DNA of 17,599 nucleotides from Pyrobaculum sp. GTDB taxonomy: Archaea; Thermoproteota; Thermoprotei; Thermoproteales; Thermoproteaceae. Position 1 is the stretch's first letter. Each line of letters opens with the position of its first letter. The stretch is taken from NCBI GenBank assembly GCA_022759345.1, contig JAEMPK010000103.1, forward strand, positions 1-17,599, given 5' to 3'. The translations under genes were made by a program, and so were the position numbers. Positions 13,985-17,599 of the stretch are shown one piece after another. Under the pieces are notes generated by a model. The model had not been told where the DNA came from. It saw only the letters and a list, made by a program, of their open reading frames with translations, and did no database searches.

Positions 13985-14999
13985 GGCGCTCCATCCACTT
14001 CATAAACATGTCGAAGACCCACCGCATGTCCTGCGGTCCCGGCGACGCCTCGGGGTGGAACTGCGTCGTGAGGATGGGGAGAGACTCATGGTAGAGCCCC
14101 TCGACGGTGCCGTCGTCGGGCTGTACGGCCCAGACCTTCAGCCCGCCGCCTCTTGGGTCTACGGCGTAGCCGTGGTTGTGAACAGTGATGTAGGTCTTCC
14201 CCGTGAAGACCAGATCTTTCACAGGCTTGTTGCTGGCCCTGTGGCCAAACTTCATCTTGTACACCCCGGCCCCAAACGCCATCGCGATCACTTGATGGCC
14301 GAGACAGATGCCGAACAACGGCTTTTTGTATTCGGCAAATTCCCTCACCTGCCTAACCAAGAAGTCGAGAAGCTTCGGGTTGCCGGGGCCGTTGCTCACA
14401 AAAAGCGCGTCGCAGTCGAAGGCCAGCTCCGGCCGGCGGCACGGCACCACCCTAAGCTTCACCCCCCTCTTTAAAAACTCCGTCAAGACGCTACGCTTCA
14501 CGCCGCAGTCCACCACGCCCACGCACAGCCTGCCATCGCCCAGCTCCCGCGGCTCCTTCACCGACACCAAATCCACGTAGCTCACCTCTTCATACCGCAT
14601 AGACGCCCTAAGCCTCTTCAAAAGCTCACCCGGCTCCTCCGGCCCCAGAGCGCCCATCAACACGCCGTGTTCCCTAAGCCGCATGGCGAGGGCTCTCGTG
14701 TCCACCCGCGCCAAGCCCGGCACCCCCTCAGCCGCCAGCCACTCCTCCAGCGACATTACAGACTTATAGTGGCTAGGCGCAGTGGCCTCAAACACCACGA
14801 CGCCCTCCGCCTTGATTCCATCCGACTCAAACTGGTCCTCAGAAACGCCGTAGTTGCCGATCAGAGGCATCGTAAACACCAAGACCTGACCCTTGTAGCT
14901 CGGGTCAGTCAAGGCCTGGGGGTACCCCACAACCGCCGTGGTGAAGACGACCTCGCCCACGGCAACCTTCTCAGCGCCTATAAGCCTTCCTATAAACAC
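13971..14999 (-). CDS. carA: Carbamoyl-phosphate synthase small (glutaminase) subunit, start uncertain
   Basis: Hydrolyses glutamine and passes ammonia to CarB. From GTG 14999 there are 342 residues. The N-terminal small-subunit domain shows AVGEVVFTTAVVGYPQALTD, MPLIGNYG and RVDTRALAMRLREHG. The class I glutaminase domain has GICLGHQ with nucleophile Cys232, and TQFHPEASPGPQD with His315 and Glu317. The chosen GTG is the first ordinary start in this frame, yet the conserved CarA beginning (YLVLEDGTVF) lies immediately upstream in the same frame with no normal start codon before the next in-frame stop at 15042-15044. So this start is almost certainly too short; see the entry for 15000-15049. 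carA leads the carA-carB-lysX operon, overlapping carB by 14 nt. Confidence 0.93.
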   Translation of the reverse strand: MFIGRLIGAEKVAVGEVVFTTAVVGYPQALTDPSYKGQVLVFTMPLIGNYGVSEDQFESDGIKAEGVVVFEATAPSHYKSVMSLEEWLAAEGVPGLARVDTRALAMRLREHGVLMGALGPEEPGELLKRLRASMRYEEVSYVDLVSVKEPRELGDGRLCVGVVDCGVKRSVLTEFLKRGVKLRVVPCRRPELAFDCDALFVSNGPGNPKLLDFLVRQVREFAEYKKPLFGICLGHQVIAMAFGAGVYKMKFGHRASNKPVKDLVFTGKTYITVHNHGYAVDPRGGGLKVWAVQPDDGTVEGLYHESLPILTTQFHPEASPGPQDMRWVFDMFMKWMERHAGR

Positions 15000-15049
15000 C
15001 GTGCCGTCCTCAAGGACGAGATACCCGCGTATACTCGCCCCTTAGACAT
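15000..15049 (-). other. carA: Upstream coding part of carA in a shifted frame
   Basis: The carA frame continues upstream of 14999 through residues GASIRGYLVLEDGT, strongly resembling the standard CarA N-terminus, then meets TAA at 15042-15044. An ATG at 15047-15049 lies exactly about 25 nt after the TATA box but is in another frame, giving only an 18-residue peptide (MSKGRVYAGISSLRTARCL-like) before a stop. Adding one G to the GGGG run at 15038-15041, or slipping back one base there, joins the two: MSKGASIRGYLVLEDG. So the real gene probably begins at 15049 with a frame change at the G-run. Whether that is a sequence error, mutation or programmed event cannot be told. Confidence 0.7.
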
Positions 15050-15069
15050 CACTAGCCTGACCAACCCTC

Positions 15070-15078
15070 TATATAAAC
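15070..15078 (-). promoter_or_regulatory. TATA box of carA-carB-lysX operon
   Basis: GTTTATATA on the minus strand, about 25 nt before ATG 15049 and 75 nt before GTG 14999. Its position argues that ATG 15049 is the true leaderless start of carA. Confidence 0.72.
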
Positions 15079-15462
15079 TTAACTTCTACACATCTCCCCG
15101 CCGTCTTTAGTCAGCACGTACTTGATGATGTAGATATCTCTACATCTCACCTCGGCGCCTATTTTCCGCGCTATAGTTAACGCCTTGTAATTCTCCGGCG
15201 AGACGTAAGCCAGGGCGTATCTATACTCCATCTTCCTCAACCTCTCTGCAAAATCGAAAACCACAGCCTTACCAATACCTCTTCCCTGATGTGCATCTAT
15301 CACCAAGATAGCCACCTCTACGCCGTCTCCACAAGGAGTTATGTCCACAACCCCCACAGGCTTATTGTTAAAATAAATGAGAAACGTACCGCAGCCTTTG
15401 CTCCAAAGGTATTGATAAATATATGTGGGATCGGCAACTGGGTGTAGAAATCTATAGATCAC
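15079..15462 (-). CDS. GNAT-family N-acetyltransferase
   Basis: A 127-residue acetyl-CoA-dependent acyltransferase of the GNAT fold. The signature motif A is seen as VIDAHQGRGIGKAVVFDFAERL at about 54-75, with the QxxGxG/A acetyl-CoA pyrophosphate loop at residues 59-64; preceding strands (GTFLIYFNNKPVGVVDI, VEVAILVI) and the trailing ALAYVSPENYKALTIARKIGAE (motif B) complete the fold. The substrate, a protein N-terminus or small molecule, is unknown. GTG 15462 is the only reasonable start; its best TATA box (15495-15503) is further away than in neighbouring genes, suggesting a leader of about 12 nt. The stop lies beside the carA TATA box. It diverges from the FBP aldolase/phosphatase gene. 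Confidence 0.83.
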   Translation of the reverse strand: MIYRFLHPVADPTYIYQYLWSKGCGTFLIYFNNKPVGVVDITPCGDGVEVAILVIDAHQGRGIGKAVVFDFAERLRKMEYRYALAYVSPENYKALTIARKIGAEVRCRDIYIIKYVLTKDGGEMCRS

Positions 15463-15494
15463 ACTCTCAAGAGTAACCTTCCGGCACGGCTCAC

Positions 15495-15512
15495 GTATAT
15501 TTGAGTATACTC
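15495..15512 (-). promoter_or_regulatory. TATA-like box and adjoining palindrome upstream of GNAT gene
   Basis: CAAATATAC (15495-15503) on the minus strand is the likely TATA box, overlapping by one base a perfect palindrome GAGTATACTC (15503-15512). A second small inverted repeat, ACTCT-CA-AGAGT (15463-15474), lies directly before the start codon. The pair could be regulatory sites; this is inference. Confidence 0.4.
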
Positions 15513-15551
15513 CTGTTATTTAGACATAGTCGATACTCACACTCAATAATG

Positions 15552-15562
15552 CTTTTAAATAA
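15552..15562 (+). promoter_or_regulatory. TATA box of fructose-bisphosphate aldolase/phosphatase gene
   Basis: CTTTTAAATAA, centred about 24 nt before ATG 15581 with no Shine-Dalgarno site, giving a leaderless mRNA. One of the strongest boxes in the window, consistent with a highly expressed enzyme. Confidence 0.75.
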
Positions 15563-15580
15563 AAATAACTGGTAAAGCCA

Positions 15581-16780
15581 ATGAAAGTTACGGTCTCAAT
15601 AATAAAGGCAGACGTGGGCGGTTTCCCAGGCCATGCCCACGTCCATCCCAAAATGTTAGAATACGCGGCGGCAAAGATGAGAGAAGCTCAGAAAAAAGGC
15701 GTCATAATCGACTACTTTGTCTACAACGTCGGCGACGACATCTCCCTCCTGATGACGCACACAAAAGGAGAGGACAACCCGGAGATACACGGCCTCGCCT
15801 GGGAAACCTTTAAAGAAGTCACAGACCAGATAGCCAAAAAGTACAAGCTCTACGGCGCCGGGCAGGACTTGCTTAAAGACGCCTTCTCTGGCAACGTCCG
15901 CGGCATGGGTCCCCAAGTCGCCGAGATGGAATTCGAGGAGAGACCCAGCGAGCCTTTGATAGTGTTCGCAGCGGACAAGACCGAGCCGGGCGCCTTCAAC
16001 CTGCCTCTCTACAAGATGTTTGCCGACCCCTTCAACACCGCCGGCCTCGTGATAGACCCCTCCATGCATGAGGGCTTCATCTTCGAAGTCCTCGACGTCA
16101 TGGAACACAAGGTGTATCTATTGAAGACGCCGGAGGAGGCCTACTCCCTCCTCGGCCTGATAGGCACCACCGGCCGCTACATAATCCGTAAAGTCTTCAG
16201 AAGGGCAGATGGCGCCCCAGCCGCCGCCAACAGCGTGGAGAGACTTTCGCTGATAGCCGGGCGCTACGTAGGCAAAGACGACCCAGTAATGATAGTGAGA
16301 GCCCAGTCTGGGCTCCCCGCCGTAGGCGAAATACTGGAGGCCTTCGCCCACCCGCACCTAGTCCACGGCTGGATGAGAGGATCCCACGCCGGGCCTCTCA
16401 TGCCAGCTAAGTTCATCGCCGTGGATCCAGAGAGAAGAATCGCGCTGGGCGCCAAGATGACTAGGTTCGACGGGCCGCCGAAAGTAGGCGCCTTAGGCTT
16501 CCAGCTCCACGACGGCTATCTGGAAGGCGGCGTCGACCTCTTCGACGACCCCGCCTTCGACTACGTGAGGCAAGTCGCGGCGCAGGTAGCCGACTACATA
16601 CGCCGCATGGGGCCCTTCCAGCCGCACCGCCTGCCGCCTGAGGAAATGGAGTACACCGCCCTGCCGAAGATCCTCGCCAAGGTGAAGGCCTTCCCAGCGG
16701 ATCAGTACGAGAAGGAAAGAAGGAAATACGTAGAGGCGATTGTGAAGGGCACGAAAGTAGAGGAGTCTCAACACGACTAG
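15581..16780 (+). CDS. fbp: Bifunctional fructose-1,6-bisphosphate aldolase/phosphatase (class V FBPase)
   Basis: Condenses dihydroxyacetone phosphate with glyceraldehyde 3-phosphate, then dephosphorylates the product to fructose 6-phosphate, making gluconeogenesis one-directional. The 399 residues match the archaeal family: KADVGGFPGHAHVHP at residues 9-23 with metal-binding Asp11 and His18, NVGDDISLLMTH at 49-60 with Asp52-Asp53, ADKTEPGAFNLPLYK at 131-145 with Asp132, and GRYVGKDDPVM at 227-237. Here Tyr229 and Lys232, the aldolase proton donor and Schiff-base lysine known from Thermoproteus neutrophilus and Sulfolobus structures, fall exactly on those numbers. HGWMRGSHAGP and GALGFQLHDGYLEGGVDLFDDP follow. 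ATG 15581 is fixed by the TATA box and the MKVTVSIIKAD start. An autotrophic or gluconeogenic crenarchaeon is implied. Confidence 0.97.
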   Translation: MKVTVSIIKADVGGFPGHAHVHPKMLEYAAAKMREAQKKGVIIDYFVYNVGDDISLLMTHTKGEDNPEIHGLAWETFKEVTDQIAKKYKLYGAGQDLLKDAFSGNVRGMGPQVAEMEFEERPSEPLIVFAADKTEPGAFNLPLYKMFADPFNTAGLVIDPSMHEGFIFEVLDVMEHKVYLLKTPEEAYSLLGLIGTTGRYIIRKVFRRADGAPAAANSVERLSLIAGRYVGKDDPVMIVRAQSGLPAVGEILEAFAHPHLVHGWMRGSHAGPLMPAKFIAVDPERRIALGAKMTRFDGPPKVGALGFQLHDGYLEGGVDLFDDPAFDYVRQVAAQVADYIRRMGPFQPHRLPPEEMEYTALPKILAKVKAFPADQYEKERRKYVEAIVKGTKVEESQHD

Positions 16781-16788
16781 TTTTAAAT
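16781..16788 (+). promoter_or_regulatory. TATA-like box of the C/D box sRNA
   Basis: TTTTAAAT directly after the FBP aldolase/phosphatase stop codon, centred about 25 nt before the C box at 16810. It gives the RNA its own promoter. Confidence 0.6.
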
Positions 16789-16805
16789 CCCACCACCAGC
16801 CGTCT

Positions 16806-16860
16806 TTCAGTGATGTGGCGCGTGAGGACCGACTCGTGAAGAATATCCAGTAGCTGAACG
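16806..16860 (+). ncRNA. C/D box sRNA (2'-O-methylation guide), candidate
   Basis: All four boxes occur in order with archaeal spacing: C box GTGATGT (16810-16816), 12-nt guide GGCGCGTGAGGA, D' box CCGA (16829-16832), 3-nt link CTC, C' box GTGAAGA (16836-16842), 11-nt guide ATATCCAGTAG, D box CTGA (16854-16857). A TATA box lies about 25 nt upstream and a T5 run follows at 16866-16870. Such RNAs assemble with L7Ae, Nop5 and fibrillarin and direct methylation of rRNA or tRNA five bases upstream of the D/D' box. Predicted targets are CUACUGGAUAU (the fifth base, U) and UCCUCACGCGCC (the fifth base, C). The D' box is a variant of CUGA and C' is imperfect, as common in archaea. Targets were not identified. 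Confidence 0.72.
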
Positions 16861-16865
16861 CCGAC

Positions 16866-16870
16866 TTTTT
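16866..16870 (+). terminator. T-run terminator after C/D box sRNA
   Basis: TTTTT nine bases past the D box, the kind of short T-run at which archaeal polymerase stops. Nothing else nearby competes. Confidence 0.4.
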
Positions 16871-17040
16871 CTCGCAACTTCCATCAACAGTCTCTACATC
16901 CCAGATATGTGACTCGTAGAGTTCACCCTTTTCCTCGTCATTCTCTTGTTAGCTCTTACCCTCCCTGCCTACGGTATATATTCTACGGCGCTCTTTAAAA
17001 CCTCAGCAGAAATAAGGCTATGTCGCGGCGCGGCCAGCGT
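16871..17040 (+). other. Region with two extra TATA-like boxes and a short hydrophobic frame
   Basis: Between the sRNA and the FUN14-like gene are GGTATATATTC (16973-16983) and CTCTTTAAAACC (16991-17002), each resembling a TATA box with no clear gene after it. The plus frame from 16913 to 17044 reads LVEFTLFLVILLLALTLP and onwards to a TAG that shares a CTAG with the stop of the opposite gene, but it has no ordinary start at its beginning (first TTG at 16946; an ATG at 16907 is followed at once by TGA). It may be a remnant or small membrane peptide, or chance. Confidence 0.3.
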
Positions 17041-17328
17041 CTAGCCTTTCCAAAGTCCTATTGCCAGGCCTATTAAGAAGACAATGCTTGAGTAGGGAAT
17101 GGCGTTTTTTAAATTCATGGCAGTCGTCACGGCGTCTTTGGCGGAGTAGCCTATCTGCTGTAGTATCTGCGTCACTTGTTGCGGCGACGTGTAGCCCAGA
17201 GCTGCAAGCGCTATAAATAAGGCGGCGAGCACCACGGCAACCGAGACGATTCTCTTCACCAAGACTCCGACTAGTAGACCCACTACGAAGGGCCCGGCTA
17301 GTTGTATGATTTGTTCTAACGACGCCAC
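17041..17328 (-). CDS. Small membrane protein, FUN14-like
   Basis: A 95-residue protein with two hydrophobic parts: about 12-45 (GPFVVGLLVGVLVKRIVSVAVV..., possibly a glycine-rich helix pair) and 77-93 (IPYSSIVFLIGLAIGLW). A polar helix rich in Gln (SPQQVTQILQQIG) lies between. Glycines at i, i+4 spacing and the size resemble archaeal FUN14 domain proteins, but this is a pattern match by eye; another small membrane protein is possible. GTG 17328 is fixed by a TATA box (17347-17355) about 23 nt upstream, with no Shine-Dalgarno site. Its stop TAG sits in CTAG at 17041-17044. No function is proposed. Confidence 0.65.
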   Translation of the reverse strand: MASLEQIIQLAGPFVVGLLVGVLVKRIVSVAVVLAALFIALAALGYTSPQQVTQILQQIGYSAKDAVTTAMNLKNAIPYSSIVFLIGLAIGLWKG

Positions 17329-17346
17329 AATAAGGCAGTGCCATGT

Positions 17347-17355
17347 CTTTATAGG
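17347..17355 (-). promoter_or_regulatory. TATA box of FUN14-like gene
   Basis: CCTATAAAG on the minus strand, about 23 nt before GTG 17328. Leaderless spacing. Confidence 0.65.
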
Positions 17356-17385
17356 TTTTACGACGTTGGAAAGACTCGGCGCAGA

Positions 17386-17395
17386 GTATATAAAT
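17386..17395 (+). promoter_or_regulatory. TATA box of YkgJ-type gene
   Basis: GTATATAAAT, about 25 nt before GTG 17415; the same leaderless spacing. It diverges from the FUN14-like promoter. Confidence 0.7.
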
Positions 17396-17414
17396 TACAG
17401 GCGGGGGCGCCTCT

Positions 17415-17599
17415 GTGTTCAGCTGCATGCCCGGCTGCGCACTTTGTTGCAAGGCCAGCCCAGTTACTGTTCTGCCTCATGAAGTGTATATTTTACAGAG
17501 ACTGGCTGAAAGACTCGGCGTCGCCGTGGTCTTCACTCCGGCTTATAAAGTGGCCGACGTCAAGTCGGGGCTGAGAATCGCCATGAGCTACCTCATGCA
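17415..17599 (+). CDS. YkgJ-type (UPF0153) zinc/iron-chelating domain protein, 5' part (cut by window edge)
   Basis: The frame from GTG 17415 is open to the window end (61 codons). It begins FSCMPGCALCCKASPVTVLP with cysteines at residues 4, 8, 11 and 12, then HEVYILQRLAERLGV. This C-x3-C-x2-CC followed by a proline and an acidic helix matches the start of YkgJ/UPF0153 proteins, which are thought to bind Zn or an Fe-S centre through a CxxxCxxCC-type cluster; their role is unknown. The start is set by the TATA box about 25 nt upstream and places the first cysteine four residues in. The remaining cysteines of the family would lie outside the window. Recognition is by the N-terminal motif only. 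Confidence 0.72.
   Translation, partial: MFSCMPGCALCCKASPVTVLPHEVYILQRLAERLGVAVVFTPAYKVADVKSGLRIAMSYLM

Noticed and set aside
14180..14225. C box-like GTGATGT and C'-like GTGAAGA on the plus strand inside carA
   Set aside because: No D box (CTGA) or D' box at proper spacing and no TATA box; it is antisense coding sequence of carA.
16461..16877. Minus-strand 138-residue open frame starting across the C/D box RNA
   Set aside because: It lies antisense to the fbp end, starts with TTG directly after a stop, has no promoter at the usual spacing and its C-terminus is an Arg/Ser-rich low-complexity shadow.
17020..17076. 18-residue plus-strand ORF (ATG TCG CGG...) about 24 nt after CTCTTTAAAACC
   Set aside because: Very short, mostly antisense to the FUN14-like gene, no recognisable features; kept only as part of the note on that region.
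1..17599. tRNA, rRNA, CRISPR arrays, insertion sequences, defence islands
   Set aside because: I read both strands for T-loop-like words, regularly spaced repeats, transposase motifs and terminal repeats and found none; the gene content is core metabolism.

Overview
The window is a compact, gene-dense archaeal chromosome segment that looks like Pyrobaculum/Thermoproteus (Thermoproteales, Crenarchaeota). The main reasons are the 399-residue bifunctional fructose-1,6-bisphosphate aldolase/phosphatase, whose Tyr229 and Lys232 fall at the positions I recall for the Thermoproteus (Pyrobaculum) neutrophilus enzyme, a GINS-type replication subunit, archaeal TATA boxes about 23-26 nt before many start codons (leaderless genes), many GTG starts and a C/D box guide RNA. 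Genus is inference; species cannot be fixed from the sequence alone.

Layout. 1-1640 (minus): purA-purB, the two steps from IMP to AMP; purB runs off the left edge. 1759-3808 (plus): a COG2509-type flavoprotein and thymidylate kinase. 3782-4918: a GINS-like gene (minus) and a CPBP membrane protease (plus), divergent from one shared TATA box. 4915-5963 (minus): moaB and an overlapping SLOG/LOG-fold gene, possibly a molybdenum-cofactor carrier. 6001-6941: an SCP-2-like gene and an MDP-1-like HAD phosphatase, divergent from a palindromic TATA box flanked by a 10-bp inverted repeat. 6901-8833 (minus): an orphan PotD-like binding protein with a Tat-like signal and a DUF99 protein. 9153-10133 (plus): a HypE-like ATPase. 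10119-15049 (minus): carA-carB-lysX/argX operon. 15079-16780: GNAT acetyltransferase (minus) and FBP aldolase/phosphatase (plus). 16806-16860: C/D box sRNA. 17041-17599: a small FUN14-like membrane protein (minus) and a partial YkgJ-type cysteine-cluster protein (plus).

How it fits together. Most genes are central biosynthesis: AMP, dTTP, carbamoyl phosphate and LysW-type amino-acid ligation, Moco and gluconeogenesis. First genes of transcription units mostly have TATA boxes placed for leaderless mRNAs, whereas internal operon genes overlap their upstream neighbour by 4-14 nt. The points most worth a second look are an apparent one-base frame break in the conserved N-terminus of carA, the C/D box RNA, two single-TATA bidirectional promoters, the moaB-SLOG pair, and the ligase coupled to carAB with an NGI specificity-loop motif. 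No tRNA, rRNA, CRISPR array or insertion sequence was seen.
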